A stretch of DNA of 64,000 bases from Rhabdothermincola salaria (GTDB lineage Bacteria; Actinomycetota; Acidimicrobiia; Acidimicrobiales; Acidimicrobilacustridaceae), in contig NZ_JAJQXW010000005.1 in assembly GCF_021246445.1 (NCBI RefSeq), positions 1 to 64,000 of the forward strand. The letters run 5' to 3'. The position numbers were made by a program, and so were the translations under genes. Positions 1 to 10,399 of this stretch are shown in pieces; within the stretch, counting starts at the first letter, position 1, and the number at the start of each line of letters is the position of its first letter. A model generated the notes under the pieces. It worked only from the letters and a program-made list of their open reading frames with translations. It was not told the origin of the DNA and made no database searches.

Positions 1-99
1 TTGATCGCGCCGATCGCCATGGAAGAGGGTCTGCGTTTCGCCATTCGTGAGGGTGGTCGTACCGTGGGCGCCGGCCGCGTCACCAAGATCATCAAGTAA
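1..99 (+). CDS. tuf: Elongation factor Tu, C-terminal end (partial)
   Basis: Only the last 32 residues are in the window, read in frame from base 1 to TAA at 97-99. The ending with [17 protein letters not shown] then RVTKIIK is the conserved end of the EF-Tu beta-barrel domain III. EF-Tu delivers aminoacyl-tRNA to the ribosome as a GTP complex. Its position just ahead of rpsJ is the classical str-S10 junction and identifies the strand and operon. The 5' part lies outside the window. Confidence 0.93.
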   Translation: MIAPIAMEEGLRFAIREGGRTVGAGRVTKIIK

Positions 100-110
100 C
101 GGAAGCGACC

Positions 111-431
111 ATGGCTGACAAGCAGAAGATCCGTATCCGGCTCAAGGCGTACGACCACGAGATCGTCGACCAGTCGACGAAGAAGATCGTGGAGACGGTG
201 GTGCGCACGAGTGCCTCCGTGCGAGGCCCGGTGCCGCTGCCCACGGAGAAGCACCGCTTCACCGTGATCCGCTCGCCGCACAAGGACAAGGACTCCCGCG
301 AGCACTTCGAGATGCGGATCCACAAACGCCTGCTCGACATCGTCGACCCCACCCCGAAGACCGTCGATTCGCTGCAGCGCCTCGACCTCCCGGCCGGTGT
401 CGACATCGAGATCAAGATCCAGCAGGTCTGA
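111..431 (+). CDS. rpsJ: 30S ribosomal protein S10
   Basis: 106 residues, the usual length for S10, with the conserved [15 protein letters not shown] start and the [16 protein letters not shown] block. S10 is a 30S head protein that also takes part in transcription antitermination with NusB. The ATG follows tuf by 11 bases. Normally rplC follows at once, but here S10 is followed by a hairpin terminator and then by an unrelated dehydrogenase gene, so it is cut off from the rest of the S10 operon. Confidence 0.97.
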   Translation: MADKQKIRIRLKAYDHEIVDQSTKKIVETVVRTSASVRGPVPLPTEKHRFTVIRSPHKDKDSREHFEMRIHKRLLDIVDPTPKTVDSLQRLDLPAGVDIEIKIQQV

Positions 432-462
432 CGCCCGGCGTCGCCCCCGCAACCGACGCGAG

Positions 463-491
463 AGAGCCCGGGTCCGAGGACCCGGGCTCTT
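463..491 (+). terminator. Strong hairpin after rpsJ
   Basis: A perfect 13-base inverted repeat (463-475 with 478-490, AGAGCCCGGGTCC and its complement) folds into a 12 bp GC-rich stem with a 4-base loop, followed only by TT. It has the form of an intrinsic terminator as seen in high-GC actinobacteria, which often lack a long U tract. It would end the tuf-rpsJ transcript and separate it from rplC onward. Confidence 0.65.
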
Positions 492-579
492 CCGCGTTCG
501 GGGAAGGCGTGCACCTCCCGCCTACGATGCCATCTCGGCTCGACGACACCCGTCGAGCGACTGATCGGGGGAGTGGTTC

Positions 580-1362
580 ATGGGCCGCATGCAGGACAAG
601 GTCGCGCTCGTCACGGGAGGCTCGTCGGGGATCGGTGCCGCCTGTGTGGGCCGCTTCCGCGACGAGGGGGCCTACGTGGTGGCCGCCGACCTGAAGCCGG
701 CGGGGGAGGGGTTCGCCGAGCCCGACCTGTTCGTGGAGTGCGACGTCACCGACGAAGCAGCCGTGCAGGCCGCCGTCGCCGCGGCGACGGAGCACGCCGG
801 ACGGCTCGACACGGTGGTCACCTCGGCCGGGGTCGCCGGCGGCGGTCCGGTGCACTGGGTCGACAGCGCAGCGTGGGACCACGTGCTCGGCGTCAACCTC
901 AAGGGGACCTTCCTCACCGCCAAGCACGCCATCGCCCAGATGCTCACCCAGGAGCCGGTCGACGACGAGCGGGGCTCGGTCATCACCGTGGCCAGCGTCG
1001 AGGGCCTCGAGGGCACCGCCGGCGGGAGCGCCTACAACGCCTCGAAGGGCGGCGTGGTGCTACTCACCAAGAACATGGCCATCGACTACGGCCGCCAGGG
1101 CATCCGGGTCAACGCCATCTGCCCGGGCTTCATCGACACTCCCATGTTCCGCTCCCTCGGGGACCCCGAGAGCGACGAGATGCTCCTGGAGGTCCGCGAG
1201 GAGCACAAGCTGCGCCGCTTCGGCCGCCCCTCCGAACTCGCCGCCGTGGCCCTCTTCCTGGCCTCCCCCGACGCCTCGTTCGTCACCGGCCAGGCCATCG
1301 CCGTCGACGGCGGCTACACCGCCGGCCGCGACCACGGCGTCACCCAGCGCATGGGGCTCTGA
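580..1362 (+). CDS. Short-chain dehydrogenase/reductase inserted in the S10 operon
   Basis: 260-residue classical SDR. The NAD(P)-binding motif TGGSSGIGAA lies at about residues 13-22, an NNAG-like position reads TSAGVAG, and the catalytic YNASK motif follows near residue 152. The end DGGYTAGRD is typical of the family. The start ATG at 580 is preceded by GGGGGAG, a usable ribosome-binding site. The substrate cannot be told from sequence. The striking feature is its place between rpsJ and rplC, which are contiguous in nearly all bacteria. It is preceded by a terminator hairpin and followed by 0.9 kb of repeats, so it probably arrived by insertion. Confidence 0.88.
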   Translation: MGRMQDKVALVTGGSSGIGAACVGRFRDEGAYVVAADLKPAGEGFAEPDLFVECDVTDEAAVQAAVAAATEHAGRLDTVVTSAGVAGGGPVHWVDSAAWDHVLGVNLKGTFLTAKHAIAQMLTQEPVDDERGSVITVASVEGLEGTAGGSAYNASKGGVVLLTKNMAIDYGRQGIRVNAICPGFIDTPMFRSLGDPESDEMLLEVREEHKLRRFGRPSELAAVALFLASPDASFVTGQAIAVDGGYTAGRDHGVTQRMGL

Positions 1363-1546
1363 CATCTTGCTCCGGTCGGCAAGCCTCCCTGCGCCGGCTT
1401 CGCCGAAACGCGGGGCCGGTCTGAGCCTTCGTCGCTGCGCTCCTGCGGATGTCACGAGTCGTGACATCTTGCTCCGGTCGGCAAGCCTCCCTGCGCCGCC
1501 TTCGGCGAAACGCGAACGCTGACTGAGGCTCCGTCGCTGCGCTCCT
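1361..1546. repeat. Direct repeat pair of about 84 bases
   Basis: Two copies begin GACATCTTGCTCCGGTCGGC at 1361 and 1463 and run to about 1444 and 1546. They share CAAGCCTCCCTGCGCCG, a GAAACGCG block and the end TCGCTGCGCTCCT, with small differences between. The first copy overlaps the stop codon of the SDR gene. No protein is supported here; open frames across it are by-products of high GC. Confidence 0.8.
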
Positions 1547-1741
1547 CCGCCTGTTGTGAGTTGACGACCCGCTCCATGGACTCGGGTCTGAGTGGGTTCC
1601 GGGGGGTGGCCCGCACCACTGGTTCTGACGCGCGCACGGGAGCGAGTGCGGCTCGGCGGCCGCACCTTGCGATCGATGAAGGGTTCGTCGGCCCATGCCG
1701 GAGCTCGACGAAGCTGCCGCTCTGAGCGACCGAGCACGTCA

Positions 1742-2060
1742 GGTTCTGGTGCGGGACAGGACCCGCCGGGACCCCGATGACCCGACCAGCGGTGAGTCGG
1801 AGGCGCCAGCGACCCGCCCACGCCGCGTCCCGAGGAGCGCAGCGAGGAGGGCGCCATGGACACGGTTCTGGTGCGGGGACAGGACCCGCCGGGACCCCGA
1901 GGACCCGACCAGCGGTGAGTCGGAGGCGCCAGCGACCCGCCCACGCCGCGTCCCGACGAGCGCAGCGAGGAGGGCGCCATGGACACGGTTCTGGTGCGGG
2001 ACAGGACCCGCCGGGACCCCGATGACCCGACCAGGGGTGAGTCGGAGGCGCCAGCGACCG
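1742..2060. repeat. Tandem repeat, 122-123 base unit, about 2.6 copies
   Basis: Units start with GGTTCTGGTGCGGG at 1742, 1864 and 1987, giving periods of 122 and 123 bases, and diverge after about 2060. Copies differ by only a few bases, including one extra G in the second copy. Each full unit contains AGGAGCGCAGCGA (one base changed in the second), the reverse complement of the end of the direct-repeat pair at 1361-1546. The rest of the 946-base gap between the SDR stop and rplC holds no gene that I can support. Confidence 0.88.
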
Positions 2061-2065
2061 CCGGT

Positions 2066-2095
2066 TTGGATTTGTGGGGCGGGGACCGCTATCGT
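2066..2095 (+). promoter_or_regulatory. Candidate promoter for rplC onward
   Basis: TTGGAT (2066-2071), an 18-base spacer and TATCGT (2090-2095) resemble a vegetative -35/-10 pair. It lies just beyond the tandem repeats and 213 bases before rplC. The same TATCGT hexamer occurs in the groES promoter of this window. If the terminator after rpsJ works, the rest of the S10 operon needs a promoter about here. Inferred from consensus only. Confidence 0.4.
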
Positions 2096-2308
2096 GCTCC
2101 CTTCGTGCGTCGGGCTCCCCCCGGAACACCGGCCGCACCTCTTCGTCGTTGTCAACCGACGTCTGCGACGGCCCGCCCCGGTGGGTACCCCGCAGCACAA
2201 CCGAATGGCGCTCCGCCGGGTCCTTCCCGAGCGGAGCGCTCGCGTGAATGCCCCACGTCCGAGTGGGGGAAGACGAACGCTGCATCCCACAGAAAGAACG
2301 TTGCCGGT

Positions 2309-2962
2309 ATGGCGAACAAGGCAGTAGTCGGCGAGAAGGTCGGCATGACCCAGGTCTGGGACGACGACAACCGTGTCGTCCCCGTGACCGTTGTCAGGGT
2401 CGAGCCGATGCGCGTCGTTCAGATCAAGACCAACGAGTCCGACGGGTACAACGCTCTGCAGGTCACCTTCGGCGACCGCGACGCCCGCAAGCTCAACAGC
2501 CCCGATCGGGGTCACTTCGAGACTGCCGGCGTGCAGCCCGGGAAGCGTCTGCTCGAGCTGCGGCTCGACGACGTCTCGGACTACGAGGTCGGCCAGGAGA
2601 TCACGGTCGACACCCTCGTCGCCGGTGAGCTCATCGACGTGACCGCCATCAGCAAGGGCAAGGGCTTCGCCGGCGTCATGAAGCGGCACAACTTCGCCGG
2701 TCAGCGGGCCAGCCACGGTGCCCACCGCGTGCACCGGGCCCCGGGCGCCATCGGCGCCTGCGCCACACCGGCTCGGGTGTTCAAGGGCACCCGCATGGCC
2801 GGTCGCATGGGCGCCGAGAAGGTCACCACGCTGAACCTGAAGGTGGTCTCGGCCGACGCCGAGAAGAACCTCCTGCTGGTGCGGGGCGCCGTACCCGGAC
2901 CGAAGGGCGGCCTCGTGGTCATCCGTGATGCCGTGAAGGCTGCGACCAAGGGTGGTGCGTGA
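2309..2962 (+). CDS. rplC: 50S ribosomal protein L3
   Basis: 217 residues, normal for bacterial L3. It starts [17 protein letters not shown] and contains the conserved [14 protein letters not shown] and the GAHRVHR segments that reach the peptidyl transferase region. The frame is open far upstream into the repeats, but ATG 2309 fits the family start and an upstream GAAAGAA. The stop overlaps the rplD start by one base (TGATG), implying translational coupling. Confidence 0.97.
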   Translation: MANKAVVGEKVGMTQVWDDDNRVVPVTVVRVEPMRVVQIKTNESDGYNALQVTFGDRDARKLNSPDRGHFETAGVQPGKRLLELRLDDVSDYEVGQEITVDTLVAGELIDVTAISKGKGFAGVMKRHNFAGQRASHGAHRVHRAPGAIGACATPARVFKGTRMAGRMGAEKVTTLNLKVVSADAEKNLLLVRGAVPGPKGGLVVIRDAVKAATKGGA

Positions 2963-3600
2963 TGGCGTCGGTGACCGTCAAGACCTCGTCCGGCGCCGAT
3001 GCCGGCACGGTCGACCTCGATGAGGCGATCTTCGGCATCGAGCCGAACGTCCCGGTCATGCACCAGGTCGTGACCGCCCAGCTCGCCGCCCGACGGGCCG
3101 GCACCCAGAGCACCAAGACCCGCGCCGAGGTTCGTGGCGGCGGGGCCAAGCCCTGGAAGCAGAAGGGCACCGGCCGGGCCCGGGCGGGCTCCACCCGCAG
3201 CCCCATCTGGATCGGTGGCGGCGTGGCCCATGCGCCCAAGCCCCGCTCCTACGCCCAGCGCACCCCCAAGAAGATGATCCGCCTGGCGCTGCGCTCGGCC
3301 CTGTCCGACCGTGCCGCCGAGGGCAACGTCCACGTCGTCGCCGAGTGGGGCTTCGACACCCCGAGCACCAAGGGCGCCATCGCCGCCCTGGCCGCTCTCG
3401 GCGCCGAGGGCCGCGTGCTCGTGGTGCTCTCCCGTGACGACGTCGTCGCCTACAAGAGCTTCCGCAACCTCCAGAACGTCCACGTCCTCGAGGTCGGCGA
3501 GCTCAACACCTACGACGTGCTCGTGAACGACTGCGTCGTGTTCACCAGCCAGACCCTGCCGACGGCCACGCCGACGGCCGATGCCGAGGCAGCCTCGTGA
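2962..3600 (+). CDS. rplD: 50S ribosomal protein L4
   Basis: 212 residues. It contains the L4 signature around [18 protein letters not shown] (the exit-tunnel loop) and a C-terminal domain ending in a low-complexity tail. ATG 2962 overlaps the rplC stop; GTG 2959 is an in-frame alternative. In some bacteria L4 represses the S10 operon by attenuation; nothing in the interrupted leader here shows such a structure clearly. Confidence 0.96.
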   Translation: MASVTVKTSSGADAGTVDLDEAIFGIEPNVPVMHQVVTAQLAARRAGTQSTKTRAEVRGGGAKPWKQKGTGRARAGSTRSPIWIGGGVAHAPKPRSYAQRTPKKMIRLALRSALSDRAAEGNVHVVAEWGFDTPSTKGAIAALAALGAEGRVLVVLSRDDVVAYKSFRNLQNVHVLEVGELNTYDVLVNDCVVFTSQTLPTATPTADAEAAS

Positions 3601-3887
3601 AGAACCCACGCGACGTCATCATCCGACCGGTGGTGAGCGAGAAGAGCTACGGCCTGCTCGACGCCAACGTCTACACCTTCATCGTGCATCCCGAGGCCTC
3701 CAAGCCCGAGATCCACGACGCCATCGAGTCGATCTTCGATGTGCGCGTCCTGAAGGTGAACACCCTCAACCGCAACGGCAAGCGCAAGCGCAACCGTCGC
3801 ACCGGTACCTGGGGGTCCCGACCCGACACCAAGCGCGCCTTCGTCACCCTCGCCGACGGCGACCGCATCGATCTGTTCGAGGGGTAG
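3597..3887 (+). CDS. rplW: 50S ribosomal protein L23
   Basis: 96 residues, the usual length. It starts [17 protein letters not shown], typical of L23, and contains the basic GKRKRNRR tract. L23 sits at the tunnel exit, where trigger factor and SRP dock. The GTG start at 3597 overlaps the rplD stop by four bases (GTGA). Confidence 0.96.
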   Translation: MKNPRDVIIRPVVSEKSYGLLDANVYTFIVHPEASKPEIHDAIESIFDVRVLKVNTLNRNGKRKRNRRTGTWGSRPDTKRAFVTLADGDRIDLFEG

Positions 3888-3893
3888 GACACG

Positions 3894-4730
3894 ATGGCTC
3901 TCCGCAAGCGCAAGCCCACCAGCGCCGGCCGCCGGTTCCAGACGGTCTCGGACTTCTCCGAGATCACCTCGACCGAGCCCGAGCGCTCCCTGCTGGCCCC
4001 CAAGTCCAAGACCGGCGGCCGCAACAGCTACGGCCGCAAGACCGCCCGCCACAAGGGTGGCGGCCACAAGCAGCGCTACCGCGTGGTCGACTTCCGTCGC
4101 ACCAAGGACGGCGTGCCCGCCTCGGTGGCCACGATCGAGTACGACCCCAACCGCACCTGTCGCATCGCCCTGCTGCACTACCACGACGGCGAGAAGCGCT
4201 ACATCCTGGCGCCACGCGACGTGAAGGTCGGCGACGTGCTCCAGAGCGGCCAGGGCGCCGACATCCGCCCCGGCAATGCCCTGCCGCTGCGCTACATCCC
4301 GGTCGGTACCGTGATCCACAACGTCGAGCTCAAGCCCGGCGGCGGCGGCAAGATGGCCCGCAGCGCCGGTGCGAGCGTCCAGCTCGTGGCCAAGGAAGGC
4401 GACTTCGCCACCCTGCGCCTCCCGTCCACCGAGATGCGCCGCGTGCCGATCGACTGCCGGGGCACGGTGGGTGAGGTCGGCAACGCCGAGCACGAGCTCA
4501 TCAAGATCGGAAAGGCCGGCCGCAACCGCTGGAAGGGCGTCCGCCCCCAGACCCGTGGTGTGGCCATGAACCCGGTCGACCATCCCCACGGCGGTGGCGA
4601 GGGCAAGACCTCGGGTGGTCGTCACCCGGTGTCCCCCTGGGGCCAGCCAGAGGGCCGAACCCGCGACAAGAACAAGCCGTCGCAGAAGCTCATCGTCCGC
4701 CGACGCCGCACCCGCGGCTCGCGCCGATAG
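3894..4730 (+). CDS. rplB: 50S ribosomal protein L2
   Basis: 278 residues, the typical length. It has the conserved [20 protein letters not shown] near the start and the C-terminal [14 protein letters not shown] motif, whose histidine lies near the peptidyl transferase centre. L2 is needed for subunit joining and peptide-bond formation. It begins 6 bases after rplW. Confidence 0.98.
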   Translation: MALRKRKPTSAGRRFQTVSDFSEITSTEPERSLLAPKSKTGGRNSYGRKTARHKGGGHKQRYRVVDFRRTKDGVPASVATIEYDPNRTCRIALLHYHDGEKRYILAPRDVKVGDVLQSGQGADIRPGNALPLRYIPVGTVIHNVELKPGGGGKMARSAGASVQLVAKEGDFATLRLPSTEMRRVPIDCRGTVGEVGNAEHELIKIGKAGRNRWKGVRPQTRGVAMNPVDHPHGGGEGKTSGGRHPVSPWGQPEGRTRDKNKPSQKLIVRRRRTRGSRR

Positions 4731-4745
4731 GGAGAGACGCCGAAC

Positions 4746-5024
4746 ATGCCTCGCAGCCTCAAGAAGGGCCCGTTCGTCGACGACCACCTGCTCAAGAAGG
4801 TCGACGATCTGAACGACAAGAACGAAAAGCGCGTGATCAAGACCTGGTCGCGTCGCTCCACGGTCATCCCCGAGATGGTCGGTCACACCATCGCCGTCCA
4901 CGACGGCCGCAAGCACGTGCCGGTGTACATCACCGAGTCGATGGTCGGGCACAAGCTCGGCGAGTTCGCCCCGACGCGCACGTTCAAGTTCCATGCCGGC
5001 CAAGAGAAGAAGGGACGCCGCTGA
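4746..5024 (+). CDS. rpsS: 30S ribosomal protein S19
   Basis: 92 residues with the conserved start [15 protein letters not shown], then the [19 protein letters not shown] block and [12 protein letters not shown]19 forms part of the 30S head with S13. The start follows GGGAGAG; the stop overlaps the rplV start (TGATG). Confidence 0.97.
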   Translation: MPRSLKKGPFVDDHLLKKVDDLNDKNEKRVIKTWSRRSTVIPEMVGHTIAVHDGRKHVPVYITESMVGHKLGEFAPTRTFKFHAGQEKKGRR

Positions 5025-5766
5025 TGGCCTTCGGCGTCAAGACGAACGAGCGCCCCGGCGTGCGCTCCCAGGTGCGCCACGTGCGCACCTCGGCCTACAA
5101 GGCCCGCGAGGTGCTCGACCTGATCCGCGGCCTTCCCGCGGCCCGGGCCCTCGAGGTGCTCGAGTTCTCCGAGCGCGACATCGCCCGCACCATCCTCAAG
5201 TGCCTCGAGTCGGCCATCGCCAACGCCGAGCACAACAACTCGATCCCCGCCGACGAGCTCTTCGTCTCTGCGTGCTACGCCGACGAGGGTCCGACGATGA
5301 AGCGCTGGCGCCCCCGGGCCCGCGGCCGGGCCACCCGGATCCGCAAGCGCACCACCCACATCACCATCATCGTGAGCCGTCTCGAGCCGGAGGCCCTCGC
5401 CGCCCTGCGCGAGCGGGAGGCGTCCACCGGGGCCGGCCGCACCGGTCGGGCCGCCGCCGACGCTCGCCGTGAGCGGGTGGCGCGCAGCCGCCAGGCCAAG
5501 GCCGAGCGCAAGACCGACGACCACGACCACGACCACGATCACGACCACGATCACGATCACGATCACGACGAGGCCAACGAGGCCGATGTGGCCGAGCAGG
5601 CGCAGCCGGCCACGGCCGAGCCGACGCCCGACGTGGTCGACGACGTGGCGACCGACGAGGCCAACGAGGCCGACGTCGCCGAACAGGCCGAGCCGGCCAC
5701 GGCCGAGCCGACCCCTGCCGACGAGCAGGCGGATGCGGCCGCCGAGGCCGAAGGGAAGGACAGCTG

Positions 5767-5767
<1 letters not shown>
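5024..5767 (+). CDS. rplV: 50S ribosomal protein L22 with long His-Asp/acidic C-terminal tail
   Basis: 247 residues, about twice the usual 110-130. Residues 1 to about 118 are the L22 fold, with the conserved [17 protein letters not shown] hairpin that lines the exit tunnel. After a basic linker (about 120-164) comes an uninterrupted run of eight His-Asp pairs (bases 5523-5570). Two copies of a 22-residue acidic Ala/Glu/Pro segment beginning [11 protein letters not shown] (about 5570 and 5657) follow, ending at the rpsC start. The tail keeps the operon frame and couples to rpsC by overlap, so it looks genuine. Its role is unknown; metal binding is plausible for a His-Asp run but not shown. 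Confidence 0.95.
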
Positions 5768-6693
<926 letters not shown>

Positions 6694-6696
6694 ATC

Positions 6697-7113
6697 ATGT
6701 TGATGCCCAGGAAGGTCAAGCACCGCAAGCAGCAGCGCGGTCGTCTCAAGGGGAAGGCCAAGGGTGGCACCGATGTCACCTTCGGCGACTACGGCATCCA
6801 GGCCCTCGAGCCCGGGTGGATCACCGCCCGCCAGATCGAGGCCGCCCGTATCGCCATGACCCGCCACATCAAGCGTGGCGGCAAGGTCTGGATCAACGTG
6901 TTCCCGGACAAGCCGGTCACCCAGAAGCCGGCCGAGACCCGCATGGGGTCGGGCAAGGGCAACCCCGAGAAGTGGGTCGCCGTCGTCAAGCCCGGCCGCA
7001 TCCTGTTCGAGCTGTCCTACAACGACCCCGAGATCGCCCGTGCGGCCATCGAGCGGGCCATCCAGAAGCTGCCGATCAAGGCCCGCTTCGTCGTCCGGGA
7101 GGAGGGGTTCTGA
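6697..7113 (+). CDS. rplP: 50S ribosomal protein L16
   Basis: 138 residues, the usual length. It starts [19 protein letters not shown] and contains [19 protein letters not shown] and [18 protein letters not shown]16 organises the A-site and peptidyl transferase region. A second in-frame ATG lies two codons in; the longer start matches most homologues. The stop overlaps rpmC. Confidence 0.97.
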   Translation: MLMPRKVKHRKQQRGRLKGKAKGGTDVTFGDYGIQALEPGWITARQIEAARIAMTRHIKRGGKVWINVFPDKPVTQKPAETRMGSGKGNPEKWVAVVKPGRILFELSYNDPEIARAAIERAIQKLPIKARFVVREEGF

Positions 7114-7346
7114 TGGCCAAGACCAAGGAATCACTTCGCGACGTCAGTGACACCGAGCTCTTCACCAAGCTCGCCGAGGCCAAGGAAGAGCTGTTCAACC
7201 TGCGCTTCCAGAACGTCACCGGCCAGCTGGAGAACTCGTCACGGCTCGGCATCGTGCGCAAGCAGATCGCCCGGCTCAACACTGAGCTCCGGGAACGTGA
7301 GATCGCCGCCGCCGAGGCGCTGGCGGCCCAAGAGGAGACCGACTGA
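7113..7346 (+). CDS. rpmC: 50S ribosomal protein L29
   Basis: 77 residues, a two-helix protein. It contains [19 protein letters not shown] and the conserved R-K-x-I-A-R-L-N-T core of L29. It is coupled at both ends, with TGATG to rplP and TGATG to rpsQ. L29 neighbours L23 at the tunnel exit. Confidence 0.95.
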   Translation: MAKTKESLRDVSDTELFTKLAEAKEELFNLRFQNVTGQLENSSRLGIVRKQIARLNTELREREIAAAEALAAQEETD

Positions 7347-7630
7347 TGGCTGACGAGACCGCGGCCACCGCTGAGACCCGCCCGAACCCCCGCAAGACCC
7401 GCGAGGGACTCGTCGTTTCGGCGGCCATGGACAAGACGGCGGTCGTCGCCGTCACCGACCGGGTGCGTCACCCCCGGTACAACAAGACCGTCCAGCGCAC
7501 CGCCCGGCTGTACGTGCACGACGAGGCCAACGACCTCAACGTGGGCGACCGGGTGCGCATCCAGGAGACCCGGCCGCTGTCGAAGCTCAAGCGCTGGCGC
7601 CTCCTCGACGTGGTGGAGCGTGCCCGATGA
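7346..7630 (+). CDS. rpsQ: 30S ribosomal protein S17
   Basis: 94 residues. The OB-fold primary 16S-binding protein S17 is recognised by [27 protein letters not shown] and the KLKRWRL ending. A short extra N-terminal Ala/Thr-rich stretch precedes the fold. The end overlaps the rplN ATG by four bases (ATGA). Confidence 0.96.
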   Translation: MADETAATAETRPNPRKTREGLVVSAAMDKTAVVAVTDRVRHPRYNKTVQRTARLYVHDEANDLNVGDRVRIQETRPLSKLKRWRLLDVVERAR

Positions 7631-7995
7631 TCCAACAGGAGAGCCGACTTCGCGTCGCCGACAACAGCGGCGCCAAGGAGGTGCTGTGCATCAAGGTGCT
7701 CGGCGGCTCCCGTCGTCGCTACGCCTCCATCGGTGACGTCTTCGTGGCCACCGTCAAGGACGCCATGCCCGGTGCCGCCGTCAAGAAGGGCGACGTCGTC
7801 AAGTGCGTCGTGGTGCGGGTGAAGAAGGAGAAGCGTCGTCCGGACGGCTCCTACATCCGCTTCGACGAGAACGCCGCCGTGCTCATCAACGACAACATGC
7901 AGCCACGGGGCACCCGCATCTTCGGGCCCGTGGGGCGCGAGCTGCGCGACAAGAAGTTCATGCGCATCGTGTCGCTGGCACCGGAGGTGCTGTGA
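7627..7995 (+). CDS. rplN: 50S ribosomal protein L14
   Basis: 122 residues, exactly the usual length. It starts [19 protein letters not shown] and contains [19 protein letters not shown]14 forms an intersubunit bridge and is the docking site of the silencing factor RsfS. It overlaps rpsQ upstream and rplX downstream. Confidence 0.98.
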   Translation: MIQQESRLRVADNSGAKEVLCIKVLGGSRRRYASIGDVFVATVKDAMPGAAVKKGDVVKCVVVRVKKEKRRPDGSYIRFDENAAVLINDNMQPRGTRIFGPVGRELRDKKFMRIVSLAPEVL

Positions 7996-8306
7996 TGAAG
8001 ATCCGCAAGGGTGACCGTGTCCAGGTCCTGACCGGCAAGGACCGGGGCAAGACCGGCGTCGTCAGCCGATCCATCCCCGACCGGGGCAAGGTGATCGTCG
8101 ACGGCGTGAACATCGCCAAGAAGCACCAGAAGCCCACCAGCGCCACGACCCAGGGCGGCATCATCGACAAGGAGATGCCGATCCCGGTGGCCAACGTGGC
8201 CATCATCTGCAACTCGTGCGGCAAGCCGACCCGCATCGGCTACCGCATCGAGGGCGACGGGTCGAAGGTGCGCATCTGCCGCAAGTGTGAGGGTGATCTG
8301 TCGTGA
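7995..8306 (+). CDS. rplX: 50S ribosomal protein L24
   Basis: 103 residues with the N-terminal KOW motif [20 protein letters not shown] and the C-terminal VRICRKC ending. L24 is an assembly initiator of the 50S subunit. Cysteine pairs CNSCG and CRKC near the end suggest a zinc-binding (C+) form. The start ATG 7995 overlaps the rplN stop. Confidence 0.96.
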   Translation: MKIRKGDRVQVLTGKDRGKTGVVSRSIPDRGKVIVDGVNIAKKHQKPTSATTQGGIIDKEMPIPVANVAIICNSCGKPTRIGYRIEGDGSKVRICRKCEGDLS

Positions 8307-8875
8307 CCGCCGCAACCGCCACCGTGCCGCGCCTCAAGCAGCGCTACAACGACGAGGTCCGGGCGTCGCTCAAGGAGCAGCTCGGCCTCGAGAACATCAT
8401 GCAGGTCCCGCGCTTCGAGAAGATCGTCCTCAACTCGGGCGTGGGTCAGGCCCTGCAACAGCAGTCCCTGATCGAAGGGGCCGTGCGAGACCTCGAGGCC
8501 ATCACCGGCCAGAAGGTCGTGGTCACCAAGGCCAAGAACTCCATCGCCGGCTTCAAGCTCCGCGAGGGCAACGCCATCGGCGTGAAGGTCACCCTCCGGG
8601 GCGATCGCATGTGGGAGTTCCTCGACCGGCTGATCAGCCTGGCCATCCCCCGCATCCGCGACTTCCGAGGCCTTCCGGCCACGTCGTTCGACGGCCGGGG
8701 CAACTACACGTTCGGTGTCTCCGAGCAGCTCATGTTCCCGGAGATCGAGTACGACAAGATCGACGTCCCTCGCGGCTTCGACATCACGATCGTCACCACC
8801 GCCCGTTCCAACGCCGAGGGCAAGGCCCTGCTCGATGCCTTCGGCTTCCCGTTCAAGCGTGAGGGGCAGCAGTAA
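8303..8875 (+). CDS. rplE: 50S ribosomal protein L5
   Basis: 190 residues. It has [17 protein letters not shown] at the start, [17 protein letters not shown] in the middle, and [17 protein letters not shown] near residue 130. L5 binds 5S rRNA and contacts S13 across the subunit interface. The GTG start overlaps the rplX stop (GTGA). Confidence 0.97.
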   Translation: MTAATATVPRLKQRYNDEVRASLKEQLGLENIMQVPRFEKIVLNSGVGQALQQQSLIEGAVRDLEAITGQKVVVTKAKNSIAGFKLREGNAIGVKVTLRGDRMWEFLDRLISLAIPRIRDFRGLPATSFDGRGNYTFGVSEQLMFPEIEYDKIDVPRGFDITIVTTARSNAEGKALLDAFGFPFKREGQQ

Positions 8876-9060
8876 TGGCCAAGAAGGCGCTCATCAACAA
8901 GCAGCAGCGCACACCCAAGTTCAAGGTGCGTGGCTACACCCGCTGCCAGCGCTGCGGTCGTCCGCACGCCGTCTACCGCAAGTTCCTGCTGTGCCGCGTG
9001 TGCCTACGCGAGCTCGGCCACGCCGGGGAGATCCCCGGCCTCAAGAAGGCCAGCTGGTGA
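8875..9060 (+). CDS. rpsZ: 30S ribosomal protein S14, zinc-binding (type Z)
   Basis: 61 residues, the short zinc form of S14. Two CxxC pairs, CQRC and CRVC, bind one zinc ion. It ends in the conserved [11 protein letters not shown]. This is the spc-operon copy; a zinc-free paralogue, if present, is not in this window. TAATGG couples it to rplE. Confidence 0.97.
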   Translation: MAKKALINKQQRTPKFKVRGYTRCQRCGRPHAVYRKFLLCRVCLRELGHAGEIPGLKKASW

Positions 9061-9073
9061 AGGAGGCCGTTCG

Positions 9074-9478
9074 ATGACCATGACCGACCCCATCGCCGAC
9101 ATGCTGACCCGCATCCGCAACGCCAACACGGCGATGCACGATGACGTTCGCATGCCCTCTTCCAAGGTGAAGGAAGCTCTCGCCACCCTCCTGTTGAAGG
9201 AGGGCTACATCGAGGACTTCACCGTCGCCGACGACCCCGGTCGTCCGGGACGGGTCCTCACCGTCACCATGAAGTACTCCCCCGAGCGCAAGCGCGTGAT
9301 CTCCGGGGTGAAGCGCGTGTCCAAGCCGGGCCTGCGCGTCTACATCAAGGCCGACAAGATCCCTCGGGTTCTCGGCGGCCTCGGTGTGGCAGTCCTGTCC
9401 ACCAGCCAGGGGCTCATGACCGACCGTGAGGCGCGCAAGCGCCGCATGGGCGGCGAGATCCTCTGCTACGTCTGGTAG
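9074..9478 (+). CDS. rpsH: 30S ribosomal protein S8
   Basis: 134 residues. It contains [14 protein letters not shown] near the start and the conserved end [18 protein letters not shown] then GGEILCYVW. The ATG at 9074 lies 7 bases after AAGGAGG, an unusually strong ribosome-binding site for this operon; ATG 9080 is a possible internal alternative. S8 binds helix 21 of 16S rRNA and in E. coli represses the spc operon. Confidence 0.97.
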   Translation: MTMTDPIADMLTRIRNANTAMHDDVRMPSSKVKEALATLLLKEGYIEDFTVADDPGRPGRVLTVTMKYSPERKRVISGVKRVSKPGLRVYIKADKIPRVLGGLGVAVLSTSQGLMTDREARKRRMGGEILCYVW

Positions 9479-9488
9479 AGGAGCCACC

Positions 9489-10028
9489 ATGTCCCGAATC
9501 GGACGCGCTCCGATCCCCGTGCCCGCCGGTGTCGACGTCACCGTCGCCGGTCGCCACATCACCGTCAAGGGCCCCAAGGGCACCCTCGAACGCGACATCC
9601 CCGAGCTGATCACGGTGCGCCAGGACGAGGGCCAGCTCCTCGTCGAGCGCCCCAACGACGAGCGCGAGAGCCGGGCCCTGCACGGGCTGGTCCGCTCGCT
9701 GGTCAACAACATGGTCGTCGGTGTGAGCGAGGGCTTCCGCAAGGACCTCGACATCGTGGGTGTCGGCTACCGCGCCACCGCCAAGGGCAACGACGCGCTC
9801 GAGCTGGCGCTCGGCTTCAGCCACCCGGTCAGCGTCAAGGCCCCCGAGGGCATCACCTTCGAGGTGGCCAGCCCCACCACCATCGGCGTCGTCGGCGTCG
9901 ACAAGGAAGCCGTGGGCCAGGTCGCCGCCAACATTCGAGCCATCCGCAAGCCCGAGCCCTACAAGGGCAAGGGCGTCCGGTACCGCGACGAGCACGTGGT
10001 CCGCAAGGCGGGCAAGGCCGGGAAGTAG
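9489..10028 (+). CDS. rplF: 50S ribosomal protein L6
   Basis: 179 residues, the normal length. It starts [15 protein letters not shown] and ends with the conserved [15 protein letters not shown] and a Lys/Gly tail. L6 lies near the sarcin-ricin loop at the factor-binding site. The ATG follows GAGGAG; the frame is open further upstream but overlaps rpsH. Confidence 0.97.
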   Translation: MSRIGRAPIPVPAGVDVTVAGRHITVKGPKGTLERDIPELITVRQDEGQLLVERPNDERESRALHGLVRSLVNNMVVGVSEGFRKDLDIVGVGYRATAKGNDALELALGFSHPVSVKAPEGITFEVASPTTIGVVGVDKEAVGQVAANIRAIRKPEPYKGKGVRYRDEHVVRKAGKAGK

Positions 10029-10033
10029 GAACC

Positions 10034-10399
10034 ATGAGTGACAGTGCCAAGCAGAAGCGTGACGCCCGGCTCCGCCGCCATCGCCGCGTGCGCAAGCACG
10101 TCCGGGGCACGACCGAACGGCCGCGCCTCGCGGTGTTCCGGTCCAACCGTCACATCACCGCCCAGGTGATCGACGACACCAGCGGGCGCACCCTCGCCTC
10201 CGCCTCCACCATCGAGGCCACCGTCGGTGCCGAGGGCACCGGCAACATCGCCGCCGCCACCGAGGTGGGCCGACTCGTCGCCGAGCGGGCCAAGACCGCC
10301 GGTGTCGACAAGGTCGTCTTCGACCGAGGCGGCTTCCTCTACCACGGCCGCGTGGCCGCAGTGGCCGACGCCGCCCGAGACGCGGGACTGGAGTTCTGA
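10034..10399 (+). CDS. rplR: 50S ribosomal protein L18
   Basis: 121 residues. It contains [19 protein letters not shown], the [13 protein letters not shown] block and the C-terminal [12 protein letters not shown] typical of L18, which binds 5S rRNA with L5 and L25. It overlaps the rpsE start by one base. Confidence 0.97.
   Translation: MSDSAKQKRDARLRRHRRVRKHVRGTTERPRLAVFRSNRHITAQVIDDTSGRTLASASTIEATVGAEGTGNIAAATEVGRLVAERAKTAGVDKVVFDRGGFLYHGRVAAVADAARDAGLEF

Noticed and set aside
580-1362. SDR gene being part of a mobile element with transposase
   Set aside because: No transposase, integrase or terminal inverted repeats found around it; only the repeats downstream suggest past movement.
1979-2308. 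N-terminal extension of L3 through the tandem repeats
   Set aside because: The frame is open but the residues encode repeat DNA; L3 homologues start at [10 protein letters not shown] and the candidate promoter lies inside this stretch.
1692-2330. Possible protein encoded by the tandem repeats (210 codons plus, 331 minus)
   Set aside because: The unit lengths of 122 and 123 bases are not multiples of three together, so copies are read in different frames; no start signals or conserved motif.
5517-5571. Frameshift or sequencing artefact as cause of the His-Asp run
   Set aside because: The frame continues to a stop that overlaps the rpsC ATG exactly as at other junctions, and codons alternate GAC/GAT and are not a pure repeat.
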